DNA of 60,426 bases from Nitrospirota bacterium (GTDB lineage Bacteria; Nitrospirota; Thermodesulfovibrionia; Thermodesulfovibrionales; JdFR-85), in contig WGER01000083.1 of NCBI GenBank assembly GCA_015492645.1, forward strand, positions 1 to 60,426, written 5' to 3'. The first letter of the stretch is position 1, and every line of letters starts with the position of its first letter. Shown here in pieces: positions 1 to 8,147 of the stretch. The notes under the pieces are model-generated. The model was not told the origin of the DNA, did no database searches, and saw nothing but the letters and a program-made list of their open reading frames with translations. The position numbers and the translations under genes are program-made.

Positions 1-63
1 CTAAAGGAACTGTCTGAATGGCTTAATAAAATCTGTTATTGTCTCACGCCACGTCTAAATTAA
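1..63 (+). other. possible 3' end of an upstream reading frame
   Basis: The first frame is open from the window edge and reads LKELSEWLNKICYCLTPRLN before a TAA. It has plausible coding character but is too short to assign. Positions 64-245 are AT-rich and hold only short broken frames on both strands; I see no gene there. It could be chance or a decayed gene. Confidence 0.2.
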
Positions 64-245
64 TTACAAAAGAATAAATAAAAGAATAGGTTTGATAACA
101 GAGGTGGCAACGAGAAACCTCGAACTATCAAGACAGTTAAAAAAGGAAACAGAGAGATTCAAAAGTGATTGTTGAGGTGTTAGAGGAGGATATCAAACTC
201 TTCAAGACGGCTTAGAAGGGGATTCGTACAGCCCAAATTTTTTGA

Positions 246-275
246 TTGAAACTTGTTCTGCCTTTGAGATATACT
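246..275 (+). promoter_or_regulatory. predicted promoter of the rplI-dnaB operon
   Basis: A TTGAAA (246-251) and a TATACT (270-275) are separated by 18 bases. The implied transcription start, near 282, lies about 25 bases before the rplI start and leaves room for the AAAGGAG ribosome-binding site at 292-298. The position directly upstream of the first gene supports it. Confidence 0.5.
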
Positions 276-306
276 TTAAGAAAATCGAGTGAAAGGAGAG
301 ATGCCG

Positions 307-753
307 ATGAAGGTGATATTAAAGGAGGATGTTCCTAATCTTGGTCTCATGGGAGAGATTGTAAACGTCAGACCAGGGTATGCCAGAAACTATCTCATAC
401 CCAGGGGATTGGCAGTTGAGGCAAATCCGAGGAATATAAAACAACTGGAGCATTACAGGAGAGAGATTGAGAGGAAAGTCAAGAAGTTGAAGAATGTGGC
501 TGAAGATCTCGCTGAACGGCTCTCAAGGACACAGGTCGTGATAAAGACGAAGGCAGGGGAAGAGGATAAACTTTTCGGCTCTGTCACCACTATAGACATA
601 GAGAGACATCTGAGACAGATCGGTTTTGATATAGACAGGAAGAAGATCCTTCTGCAGGAGCCCATCAAAAGGCTTGGACAGTACAGGGTAAAGGTGAAGG
701 TCCATCCTGATGTGACTGCCGAAATCGGTGTCGTTGTGGAGAGGGAAGAGTAA
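307..753 (+). CDS. rplI: 50S ribosomal protein L9
   Basis: Encodes ribosomal protein bL9, which binds 23S rRNA in the large subunit. The protein opens with the family signature MKVILKEDV and continues with the conserved GEIVNVRPGYARNYLIPRG segment. A basic, helical linker (about residues 45-75) connects to a C-terminal domain with the KLFGSVT motif. From this ATG it is 148 residues, the usual length. I chose the ATG at 307 because the AAAGGAG site at 292-298 is 8 bases upstream; ATG 301 and GTG 289 are in frame but too close to or inside that site. dnaB follows after 29 bases, a common bacterial gene order. The family call is secure and only the exact start is debatable. Confidence 0.97.
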   Translation: MKVILKEDVPNLGLMGEIVNVRPGYARNYLIPRGLAVEANPRNIKQLEHYRREIERKVKKLKNVAEDLAERLSRTQVVIKTKAGEEDKLFGSVTTIDIERHLRQIGFDIDRKKILLQEPIKRLGQYRVKVKVHPDVTAEIGVVVEREE

Positions 754-782
754 AGGGCCTTTAAACAGGGCTGAGGGCCTTA

Positions 783-2165
783 TTGAGGGAGATGTCCACA
801 GCAGGTATTGATGAGACCGTAGAGAGGGTACCACCCCAGAGCCTTGAAGCAGAACAGTCTGTCCTGGGAGCGATACTGCTTGATGGAGAGGCCCTCCTGA
901 AGGCATTGGAGGTCATCTCACCGGAGGACTTCTACAGGGATGCCCATAGAAAGATCTTTCAGGCTATGGTGGAACTGTTTGAAAGGGGTGAGGCTGTTGA
1001 CCTGATCACCGTTACTGACTATCTCAGATCAAAGGGACATCTGGAGGAGGTGGGAGGTGTTACCTATCTCAGCAGCCTTGTCAATACGGTGCCCACTTCT
1101 GCAAATGTGAGGTTTCATGCAAAGATAGTAAGGGAAAAGGCCCTTCTGAGAGGACTTTTAAGGGCCGCAACGGAGATCGTAAGGATGGTCTATGAGGAGG
1201 GATTGCCTGGAGACGAACTGGTGGATATTGCAGAGAGAAAGGTCTTTGCCCTGTCAGATCAGAGGATCAAGACCACATTCTTTTCCCTGAAGGACGTAAT
1301 CAAGGACAGTTTTGAGATGATTGAGCACCTCTACGACAAAAAGGAGGCGATTACAGGGCTACCTTCAGGATTCAAGGACCTTGACGAACTCACCACCGGT
1401 TTTCAGAAGGGTGACCTCATCATAATAGGTGGCAGACCTTCAATGGGCAAGACAGCATTTGCACTTAACATTGCACAGTATGTGGGTGTGGAGAGGGGGG
1501 AACCTGTGGCAATATTCAGTCTTGAGATGTCCAGGAGACAACTTGCCCTGAGACTGCTCTGTGCCGAGGCGATGGTTGACTCCAAGAAGGTTCAGAGGGG
1601 GTTTATCAAGAAGGAGGACTGGCATAAACTCACCTCTGCTGCTGGAAGGCTTGCAGAGGCACCCATATTTATAGATGATTCCTCCAATATCTCTGTGCTT
1701 GAGATGAGGGCAAAGGCGAGGAGGCTTAAGGCAGAGCATGGCCTGAGCCTTGTGATTGTTGACTATCTGCAGTTAATGAGGGGTAGAGGAGGGGTTGAGA
1801 GGAGAGAACAGGAGATATCCGAGATCTCCAGGAGTTTGAAGGCCCTTGCGAAGGAACTGGATGTCCCTGTGATAGCCCTGAGCCAATTGAACAGAGCGGT
1901 AGAGCAGAGACAGGACAAGATACCCACCCTTGCTGACCTCAGAGAATCAGGGGCTATTGAACAGGATGCAGATGTGATACTGTTTTTGTACAGAGATGAG
2001 GTCTATCATAGAAACAGACCTGACAACAGGGGTAAGGCCCTTGTGAGGATAGCAAAGCAGAGGAATGGCCCTACAGGTGATATCCACCTCACATTCCTGT
2101 CCTACTGTACAAGGTTTGTCGATTTTACCGATATCCCCTATGAGGAGGAAGAAGAGGTGTTTTAA
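783..2165 (+). CDS. dnaB: replicative DNA helicase DnaB
   Basis: Hexameric 5'-3' replicative helicase that unwinds DNA at the fork and recruits primase. The N-terminal DnaB domain starts around residue 15 with PPQSLEAEQSVLGAILLD. The RecA-like ATPase domain has Walker A GGRPSMGKT (about 217-225), the FSLEMS motif, a Walker B region VIVDYLQLM and the C-terminal IAKQRNGPTG. Length 460 residues is typical. No intein is present. The start is the TTG at 783, with an ATG at 792 as the alternative; a GAGGG lies a few bases before both. The stop overlaps the next ATG (TAATG), indicating translational coupling within the rplI operon. Confidence 0.97.
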   Translation: MREMSTAGIDETVERVPPQSLEAEQSVLGAILLDGEALLKALEVISPEDFYRDAHRKIFQAMVELFERGEAVDLITVTDYLRSKGHLEEVGGVTYLSSLVNTVPTSANVRFHAKIVREKALLRGLLRAATEIVRMVYEEGLPGDELVDIAERKVFALSDQRIKTTFFSLKDVIKDSFEMIEHLYDKKEAITGLPSGFKDLDELTTGFQKGDLIIIGGRPSMGKTAFALNIAQYVGVERGEPVAIFSLEMSRRQLALRLLCAEAMVDSKKVQRGFIKKEDWHKLTSAAGRLAEAPIFIDDSSNISVLEMRAKARRLKAEHGLSLVIVDYLQLMRGRGGVERREQEISEISRSLKALAKELDVPVIALSQLNRAVEQRQDKIPTLADLRESGAIEQDADVILFLYRDEVYHRNRPDNRGKALVRIAKQRNGPTGDIHLTFLSYCTRFVDFTDIPYEEEEEVF

Positions 2166-2968
2166 TGGTAAGAAGACCTGCTGTGGCAGGACAGTTCTAC
2201 AGGGGGACGGCCGAGGCGCTTCATAGAGAGGTCTCACAGTATATCCTGGATTCGCCAAAGGAGCCTGTGATAGGTATCCTCTCTCCTCATGCAGGGCTGA
2301 TGTATTCTGGCCATGTGGCAGGTGCTGTCTATTCAAGGATCGAGTTTCCGGAGACATTTCTCATGCTCGGACCAAACCACACTGGTATGGGTGAGAAGGT
2401 TTCCCTGATGGCAGAGGGGGTCTGGGAGATACCCACCGGGAGTTTCGAGATAGACAGGGTATTAGCCCACAGGCTCTATGAGGAGTCCTCATGGCTTGTG
2501 TCCAAGGATGTGAAGGCCCACCTCTTTGAACATTCCCTGGAGGTACAACTACCTTTCATTGCATATTTCAGTACGGATGTGAAGATAGTGCCGATTGCTA
2601 TAATGCAACTGAGCCTTGAAGAGGCCCTATCTCTGGGGGATGCTATAGCAGAGGTGTTGAGAAAGACAGAGTATCCTGTTACCATAATAGCGAGTTCTGA
2701 TATGAGCCATTATGTGTCTGATGAAGTGGCGAGGAGACTTGACAGGGATGCTATAGAGAGGATCCTTGCTATCGACCCTGAGGGTCTCTATTACACGGTA
2801 CAGAACAAGAGGATAAGCATGTGTGGATGGTTGCCTGCCACGGTTATGCTTCACGCGGCAAGGGGGCTTGGGGCATCGAGGGCAGAACTGGTAAAATATG
2901 CCACCTCAGCAGAGGTGAGCGGTGATTATGAGCATGTGGTTGGCTACGCGGGGGTTATAGTAAAATGA
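2165..2968 (+). CDS. MEMO1 / AmmeMemoRadiSam system protein B family protein
   Basis: MEMO-family protein of 267 residues. Diagnostic segments are RRPAVAGQFY at the N-terminus, SPHAGLMYSGHVAGAVY, LMLGPNHTG, the EHSLEVQLPF stretch and IIASSDMSHY. The conserved histidines in these segments are the likely metal ligands of the family. In many bacteria MEMO is encoded with an AMMECR1-domain protein and a radical SAM enzyme, often as one system; neither partner is in this window, so this is a solo copy inserted in the rplI-dnaB operon. The start ATG overlaps the dnaB stop and the end overlaps the next gene. Its biochemical role is not established, so I assign only the family. Confidence 0.88.
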   Translation: MVRRPAVAGQFYRGTAEALHREVSQYILDSPKEPVIGILSPHAGLMYSGHVAGAVYSRIEFPETFLMLGPNHTGMGEKVSLMAEGVWEIPTGSFEIDRVLAHRLYEESSWLVSKDVKAHLFEHSLEVQLPFIAYFSTDVKIVPIAIMQLSLEEALSLGDAIAEVLRKTEYPVTIIASSDMSHYVSDEVARRLDRDAIERILAIDPEGLYYTVQNKRISMCGWLPATVMLHAARGLGASRAELVKYATSAEVSGDYEHVVGYAGVIVK

Positions 2969-3639
2969 CCACGGACAGAAGGAGAAGCAAGCGTTATAGT
3001 ATAAATGGTATCAAGGGGCTTCTCACAAACTCTGTAGATGTAGAGGTGGTGAATCTCAGTCTTCAGGGGGTCTCTATAGAAGGGCCACGATACATGAGGA
3101 TCAATAATACATACTATCTCAGGCTCCCCTCGGATGACGGGTCTTCCATGCTGGTAGAATCAGAGGTCGTCTGGTCCAAGATGTTCCTTAAAAGGACAGA
3201 GGACGGAAAGGTAATCCCTTTTTACAGGTCGGGACTCCGATTTAAGGATGTACTCTCGGATAAGGCAAAGAGGATTGTGGAGATAATAAAAAGGCACAGG
3301 GTGTTAACTGCAGAGGAGAGGGTCTTCGGGAGGTTTGAGATAAGGGCTGAGAATGCAGAACTGGTCAGTAGCGGTGAATTTTCTGTTGAGAAACTGAGCG
3401 AGCACGGTATGTCTATAGAGACATCTCATGAATTGCAGAGGAACGAGGTATACCAGATTGTGTTGTCACTGCCCACAGGAGAGGTTCAACTGAAGGGGAG
3501 GATCAGGAATATAGTGGGAAAGGGTAGGGGGAGGTATTCTGCGGGGGTTGAGTTTGTGAATGTGGATAAAACGGGACTGAAGAGATTGAGAGAGTTTATG
3601 AAACAACTTGATTCTCAAGAGGATTTATGTTATGATTAG
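2965..3639 (+). CDS. tandem PilZ-domain protein, probable c-di-GMP receptor
   Basis: A 224-residue soluble protein that appears to hold two PilZ-like halves. The first has the RxxxR motif in RRSKR near residue 6 and the second signature NLSLQG near residue 32, matching the (D/N)xSxxG c-di-GMP binding motif. The second half (about 112-215) has a similar fold pattern, but its equivalent motif reads KLSEHG and lacks a clear RxxxR, so it may be a degenerate, non-binding copy. The gene overlaps the MEMO gene by 4 bases (ATGA) and is followed by a RodZ-like gene. Two HD-GYP proteins elsewhere in the window suggest active c-di-GMP signalling. The output function is unknown. Confidence 0.8.
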   Translation: MTTDRRRSKRYSINGIKGLLTNSVDVEVVNLSLQGVSIEGPRYMRINNTYYLRLPSDDGSSMLVESEVVWSKMFLKRTEDGKVIPFYRSGLRFKDVLSDKAKRIVEIIKRHRVLTAEERVFGRFEIRAENAELVSSGEFSVEKLSEHGMSIETSHELQRNEVYQIVLSLPTGEVQLKGRIRNIVGKGRGRYSAGVEFVNVDKTGLKRLREFMKQLDSQEDLCYD

Positions 3640-3669
3640 AATGGCTAAATTCGTGAGAGGAGAGCCCTA

Positions 3670-4422
3670 TTGCTTGGTGAATATCTGAAGAACAAAAGAG
3701 AGGAAAAGGGCTGGACCCTCAAAGAACTCTCCAAGGCAACAAGAATAAGGACAGATTATCTTGCAGCACTTGAGAGGGAGGAGTTTTATAAACTGCCTGG
3801 AGAGGTATTTGTGAGGGGCTATATCAGGTGCTACTTAAAGGCACTCTGTATCGATCCGAAAGAGGCGATAGAGATCTACGAAAGAGAGTTTGTAAAGGAT
3901 GTCTCTCCCAGTCTCCCCCCTCCAAAGCCAGGACAGCCGGTTTACAGGAGGCCCATCTTCGGAGTGTCAATGGTTCTGATCCTTCTGATTCTGTCATTTT
4001 CAGTGTACCGGTTTTTCCAGGCGGACAACAGGGCCATTACTCAGGAGGTGAAACTTGACAAACCACCGGTGTCTCAACCCACCAAGGGTCTATCCCTCAA
4101 TCTCAATCCTATTAACACTGCAGAGGCCGATTATACCAACAGACATATCCTTGAGGTTAACACCCTGGAGGAGACATGGATTTATCTGAAGATAGATGAG
4201 AACCTCAGTTATTCTATGCTGCTTCAACCAGGTGAGAACAAGAAATGGACAGCAAAGGATGGATTCTTCCTTAAGATAGGTAATGCTGGAGGTATAGAGA
4301 TAACCTTTGATGGGAAGGAGATAGGTGTGCCAGGGAAGAGGGGACAGGTGATGCGCATCTCCCTGCCTGGTGACCTGAAGAGGTTTCTCCCTGAAGAGGA
4401 TACCTCGTCTCAGGACGAGTAA
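3670..4422 (+). CDS. RodZ-like membrane-anchored helix-turn-helix protein
   Basis: A 250-residue bitopic membrane protein. The N-terminal part (about 1-75) is an XRE-like helix-turn-helix opening with LGEYLKNKREEKGWTLKELS and containing FVRGYIRCY, typical of RodZ. One hydrophobic segment follows at about 95-115, then a proline/threonine-rich linker, then a C-terminal beta-rich domain (about 150-240) resembling DUF4115. RodZ links the MreB cytoskeleton to the cell wall machinery; MreB is not in this window. The start is a TTG at 3670, supported by AGGAG at 3658-3662 with a spacing of 7. Last gene of the rplI operon by spacing. Confidence 0.82.
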   Translation: MLGEYLKNKREEKGWTLKELSKATRIRTDYLAALEREEFYKLPGEVFVRGYIRCYLKALCIDPKEAIEIYEREFVKDVSPSLPPPKPGQPVYRRPIFGVSMVLILLILSFSVYRFFQADNRAITQEVKLDKPPVSQPTKGLSLNLNPINTAEADYTNRHILEVNTLEETWIYLKIDENLSYSMLLQPGENKKWTAKDGFFLKIGNAGGIEITFDGKEIGVPGKRGQVMRISLPGDLKRFLPEEDTSSQDE

Positions 4423-4583
4423 CGGTCACCGTCCTGATCAGGTGGCGAACGGAGTAAAAGGATCAGAACCGAAATATCAAGATTCCTATCCGGTGATTGT
4501 TCAGTTTTATAAAGATTCCTCTGCCTTCTGACCTGTCCCTTATTCTTAAGATCCTGATTTTTGGGTAGGAGTACCTCTGCCAT

Positions 4584-4655
4584 CACAAAATCTCTGATTT
4601 TGTGAGAAGTCCCTGCCGCTTATTATGGTGTCTTTTAATCGAACTTCTATCGGCA
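4584..4655 (+). repeat. degenerate dispersed intergenic repeat, copy A
   Basis: Lies in the 292-base gap between the RodZ-like gene and the beta-barrel gene, which holds nothing else recognisable. It starts with a perfect hairpin, CACAAAATC-tct-GATTTTGTG (4584-4604), followed by CCCTGCCG (4611-4618), CTTTTAATCG (4632-4641) and TTCTATCGGCA (4645-4655). The same blocks recur in order around 17285-17332, and two of them at 24528-24546. TGCCG and CGGCA are also complementary, so the whole element can fold. Function unknown. Confidence 0.45.
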
Positions 4656-4714
4656 CTTTCGGGTTTAACATCTGAAATTGACAATTGGAGATTTTCTATG
4701 CTAATGTCTTTGAT

Positions 4715-5494
4715 ATGTCTGTAAAGAGGTATCTCTGTCTCTTGATGATCTTGATATTCGCTAAAGGTGTTTATGCACTGGATGAACATAAGTTTATTCC
4801 AACCCACACAGATGACACCTTCTCTACATTAAGTGCCTATACCCTTGGTAAGTCTAAGGCATCTATTACCCTCTGGGCCGAAAAGGTTGTAGAGCCAGAC
4901 CTTACAAGAATCAGCCTTTCAATGGAGTATGGTCTGGGTGACAGGACAGACATACTCCTTCATCTGCCCTTTGTTACAGGTTATGGAGGTGAGGAAGGCT
5001 TTCAGGACATAGGAGTGGCGATAAAATACAGGTTGCTTGCTGAGAGACTGATAAGCCCTGCGGTCTCAGTTATTGTTGGTTTCACCTATCCTGGAGATAA
5101 TGGTATCTCCACCAGGGGCAGTGGCGGTGGCGGGATTGCTGTGAGCAAAAAGGTGGGACCACTTTCTGGCAACCTGAATCTACTGTATTTTGAACCTGCT
5201 GAATCAGGACTGGAGGAGGAAATAGAAGTGAATCTCGGTGCCTCTCTGGCCGTTGCACATGGTTTTAAGGCTATAGGAGATCTGGTATTTGTGAAGAGCC
5301 ACTACTCCGAGAGGATTGACCGGATAGAGGGTAGAATAGGATACAGGGTCTCTCTGAGCGAGGCCCTGACAGGTTCAGTAGGGGTTGGATACGACTTTAA
5401 GAACAGGGAGCCAGAATGGAGGTTCTTCCTCAGTTTCAGTCTCCACTATCCTGAGAAAAAGAGAGAAATCAGGAGGATATATGAAGAGGATTAG
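4715..5494 (+). CDS. predicted outer-membrane beta-barrel protein
   Basis: A secreted 259-residue protein with a clear signal peptide (KRYLCLLMILIFAKGVYA, cleavage about residue 21 before LDEHK). The mature part alternates short polar turns with amphipathic strands (for example ISLSMEYGLGDRTDILLHLPF, and VGYDF then WRFFLSFSLHYP near the end), typical of small outer-membrane barrels such as the MetA/phenol-degradation-like or DUF3187-type families. No catalytic motif is visible. An in-frame TTG at 4685 is an alternative start; neither start has a strong ribosome-binding site. It overlaps htrA by 14 bases, so the two are probably co-expressed. Function unassigned. Confidence 0.6.
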   Translation: MSVKRYLCLLMILIFAKGVYALDEHKFIPTHTDDTFSTLSAYTLGKSKASITLWAEKVVEPDLTRISLSMEYGLGDRTDILLHLPFVTGYGGEEGFQDIGVAIKYRLLAERLISPAVSVIVGFTYPGDNGISTRGSGGGGIAVSKKVGPLSGNLNLLYFEPAESGLEEEIEVNLGASLAVAHGFKAIGDLVFVKSHYSERIDRIEGRIGYRVSLSEALTGSVGVGYDFKNREPEWRFFLSFSLHYPEKKREIRRIYEED

Positions 5495-6821
5495 CCCTCT
5501 GCTGTGTTTCGTCCTGCCCCTGATTCTGAGTATGCAGGTGAGCGCGAGGGTGGTACCTGAGTCATTCTCTGAGATTGTGAAGTTGAGGGCAAAGACAGTG
5601 GTGAATATAAGTACCACCCAGATTGTGGCTGAACCCCTTCCAGTGATTCCAGGTATACCCCTTCCTGAGGGCCGGCAGAGATTCAAAAGACACTCCCTTG
5701 GATCAGGTTTTATTATTGATCCGGAAGGCTATATTCTCACAAACTACCATGTGGTAGATAGAGCAGAGGACATAAGGGTTACCCTCTGGGACGAGACGGA
5801 GTACAAGGCAACAGTGGTGGGGAAGGACGAAAAGACCGATATAGCCCTCCTTAAGATAACACCTAAGGGACCCTTACCTGTAGCACCTCTTGGCGACTCT
5901 GACACCTTAGAGGTGGGAGACTGGGTACTGGCGATCGGTAATCCCTTCGGGCTCGGACATACCGTGACCGCAGGAATTGTGAGTGCGAAGGGAAGGATCC
6001 TCGGCGCCGGCCCTTACGATGACTTTATTCAGACCGATGCTGCAATCAATCCTGGAAACTCAGGGGGACCACTCTTTAACCTTGATGCAGAGGTGGTAGG
6101 AATCAACACCGCTATATTCTCACCCTCTGGCGCAAATATAGGAATAGGTTTTGCCATACCAATAAACATAGCGAAAGAGATCCTGCCTTCATTAAAGGAG
6201 AAGGGTTATGTAGAGAGGGGATGGCTGGGAGTCACTGTCCAGAAGGTCACACCAGAGATCGCAAAGACCTTTGGACTGCCAGAACCTAAGGGGGCCCTGG
6301 TGGCAGACATAACAGAGGACTCTCCTGCTGAGAAGGCCGGTATTCAGAGAGGCGACATAATAGTTGAGTACAATGGGCAGAAGATCTCTGATATCCATGA
6401 ACTACCAAGACTTGTGGCCTCAACACCTATAGGCTCAGAGGTAACGATCAAGGTCTTCAGGGATGGTCAATACAGGGATCTGAAGGTGGTTATAGAGAAA
6501 CTGAGGGAAGGTATTGCGACTCCAGAGCAATTTATAGAGAAACTCATAGGGATAAAGGTGAAGACACTACATCCCGCAATTGCAGAACAGTATGGCATAA
6601 GGGATGGAGGGGCCGTGGTGATCGTGGATGTGATAATCGGCTCCCCTGCAGACAAAACAAACCTCCGTAAAGGTGATATAATAGTAGAGGTGAACAGAAA
6701 GAGGGTGACCTCTGTTGAGGAGTTGGCATCTCTGTTGAAGGAACTGCAGAAGGGAGACACAGTGCTCTTCCTGCTGAAAAGGAGCACAGGATATCTCTAT
6801 ATGAGCCTTACTCTTGAATGA
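5481..6821 (+). CDS. HtrA/DegP-family periplasmic serine protease
   Basis: Periplasmic protease of protein quality control. Residues 1-22 form a signal peptide. The trypsin-like domain has the full triad: His90 in LTNYHVVD, Asp120 in KTDIALLKI and Ser194 in [11 protein letters not shown]. Two PDZ domains follow (about 255-340 and 355-440), each with the [15 protein letters not shown]-like and KGDIIVEVN-type strands. The length of 446 residues is normal for DegP/DegQ. The ATG at 5481 is preceded by AGGAGG at 5471-5476; the reading frame extends further upstream but lacks a comparable site. The start lies inside the end of the beta-barrel gene, and the stop lies 1 base before tatB. Confidence 0.94.
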   Translation: MKRISPLLCFVLPLILSMQVSARVVPESFSEIVKLRAKTVVNISTTQIVAEPLPVIPGIPLPEGRQRFKRHSLGSGFIIDPEGYILTNYHVVDRAEDIRVTLWDETEYKATVVGKDEKTDIALLKITPKGPLPVAPLGDSDTLEVGDWVLAIGNPFGLGHTVTAGIVSAKGRILGAGPYDDFIQTDAAINPGNSGGPLFNLDAEVVGINTAIFSPSGANIGIGFAIPINIAKEILPSLKEKGYVERGWLGVTVQKVTPEIAKTFGLPEPKGALVADITEDSPAEKAGIQRGDIIVEYNGQKISDIHELPRLVASTPIGSEVTIKVFRDGQYRDLKVVIEKLREGIATPEQFIEKLIGIKVKTLHPAIAEQYGIRDGGAVVIVDVIIGSPADKTNLRKGDIIVEVNRKRVTSVEELASLLKELQKGDTVLFLLKRSTGYLYMSLTLE

Positions 6822-6822
6822 A

Positions 6823-7104
6823 ATGTTTGATCTCGGTGTACAGGAACTCATTGTAATATTTGCGGTGGCCCTTATAGTGTTCGGGCCAAAGAAACTCCCA
6901 GAACTCGCCAGGGCCATGGGAAAGGGAATGGCCGAATTACGGAGATCGCTGCAGGGTGTAAAAGATCAGATTGAAGAGGAGATACAGGAGGTCGAAAAAC
7001 CGCTCAAGGAGGAGATAGAAGAGGTAACCAAGGACCTTCCCAAGGTGGAAGACATCAAAAAGGAGATTACAAAGATTGAGTCAGACAGAGGAGCAGATCA
7101 ATAG
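6823..7104 (+). CDS. tatB: Sec-independent translocase protein TatA/TatB
   Basis: A 93-residue component of the twin-arginine translocase, which exports folded proteins. It starts [21 protein letters not shown], the typical short N-terminal membrane helix followed by the [11 protein letters not shown] hinge and an amphipathic helix. The charged C-terminal tail (about 45-93) is rich in Glu and Lys and likely a coiled coil. The MFDLG start and the adjacent tatC favour TatB over TatA; no second TatA gene is visible here. ATG 6823 matches the family start; TTG 6814 is the alternative. Confidence 0.88.
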   Translation: MFDLGVQELIVIFAVALIVFGPKKLPELARAMGKGMAELRRSLQGVKDQIEEEIQEVEKPLKEEIEEVTKDLPKVEDIKKEITKIESDRGADQ

Positions 7105-7890
7105 ATGGAGGAGAAACTTCCCTTTACTGCCCACCTGGAAGAACTCAGGCAGAGGTTAATAAAGTGTCTTCTGGCCATTGTTGCCGGATTTGTCATCTCC
7201 TTCACATTCTCAGAAAGGATATTTCAGTTACTCACCCTGCCCCTTAAGGCAGACCTGCATATCAAAAGGACCTATCCCTATTTTGAGTTTATCCCGAAGG
7301 AGAACCCGATTCAGAAACTGGTATTTCTTGCCCCCGCAGAGGCCTTCTGGATGCATATAAAGGTCTCTCTCGTCACAGGCCTTATCCTTTCTCTGCCGGT
7401 CATACTCTACCAGGCATGGAGGTTTATAGCACCCGGGCTTTTGCCCTCTGAAAAGAGATATGTAGGCCCTTTCATAGTCGCTGGGACAGGTCTGTTTCTC
7501 CTGGGGGACCTCTTCTGTTTTGTTGTTATCCTTCCCTTTGCCCTGGGCTTCCTCCTCTCATATAAAACAGGTACCCTCACCCCGATGATCTCAGTTGGCA
7601 GTTATATAGACTTTACACTGAAGTTCCTCCTCGCCTTCGGTGCTGTCTTTGAATTGCCCATTGTGATCCTATTCCTCACAAAACTGGGGATTATCACACC
7701 CAAGACACTTGCACGAAACAGGAAATACGCCGTTCTCATAGCCTTTATACTTGCTGCTATACTCACACCAACCCCTGACGCCTTTAACCAGACCCTTATG
7801 GCAGGACCTATCCTGATTCTCTATGAGGTTGGTATAATAGTATCTAAGATATTCTCGAGAAAGGAGAAGGATGAAGGGAATCAGGGGTAA
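7105..7890 (+). CDS. tatC: Sec-independent translocase subunit TatC
   Basis: Polytopic core of the Tat translocon, 261 residues with about six membrane helices. The N-terminus has the conserved MEEKLPFTAHLEELRQRL signal-recognition region, and the first periplasmic loop contains LAPAEAFWMHIKVSL and LYQAWRFIAPGLLPSEK, characteristic of TatC. The C-terminal AAILTPTPDAFNQ motif is also present. It begins directly after the tatB stop and ends inside the next small gene (20-base overlap). The htrA-tatB-tatC order places export and quality control in one transcription unit. Confidence 0.96.
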   Translation: MEEKLPFTAHLEELRQRLIKCLLAIVAGFVISFTFSERIFQLLTLPLKADLHIKRTYPYFEFIPKENPIQKLVFLAPAEAFWMHIKVSLVTGLILSLPVILYQAWRFIAPGLLPSEKRYVGPFIVAGTGLFLLGDLFCFVVILPFALGFLLSYKTGTLTPMISVGSYIDFTLKFLLAFGAVFELPIVILFLTKLGIITPKTLARNRKYAVLIAFILAAILTPTPDAFNQTLMAGPILILYEVGIIVSKIFSRKEKDEGNQG

Positions 7891-8146
7891 GAGTATAAAG
7901 TCTGTGGTCTTTGATATAGCAGAAGGATATGTGACAGTGAATCCCCTCTTCCTCAAACCCCTTGATAATGAGACCATCAGGGAACTCTACACCCAGATAC
8001 AGAGAACACAGGCAGAGATAAGGGCAGAACAGTTTCCCCACGGAGATATAAAGGCGATAAGGCAGAGAAATATAAGGCTACAGAGGCTCCATACAGCAAC
8101 AATGATAATAAGAAACTATATGAAGACAAAGAGGGTATCTATTTAG
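7871..8146 (+). CDS. small protein of unknown function
   Basis: A 91-residue basic, mostly helical protein that I do not recognise. It opens MKGIRGKSIKSVVFDIAEGYV and contains ELYTQIQRTQAEIRAE and a C-terminal MIIRNYMKTKRVSI. No signal peptide or membrane segment is evident. Coding status is supported by a strong AAGGAGAAGG just before the ATG at 7871, by the 20-base overlap with tatC, and by the next gene starting one base after its stop. The tight packing suggests it belongs with the HEAT and HD-GYP genes downstream. Confidence 0.6.
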   Translation: MKGIRGKSIKSVVFDIAEGYVTVNPLFLKPLDNETIRELYTQIQRTQAEIRAEQFPHGDIKAIRQRNIRLQRLHTATMIIRNYMKTKRVSI

Positions 8147-8147
8147 A

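Noticed and set aside
64-245. Remnant of a transposase or regulator before rplI
   Set aside because: Short peptides such as RNLELSRQLKKETERF are readable, but no family could be recognised and stops interrupt every frame.
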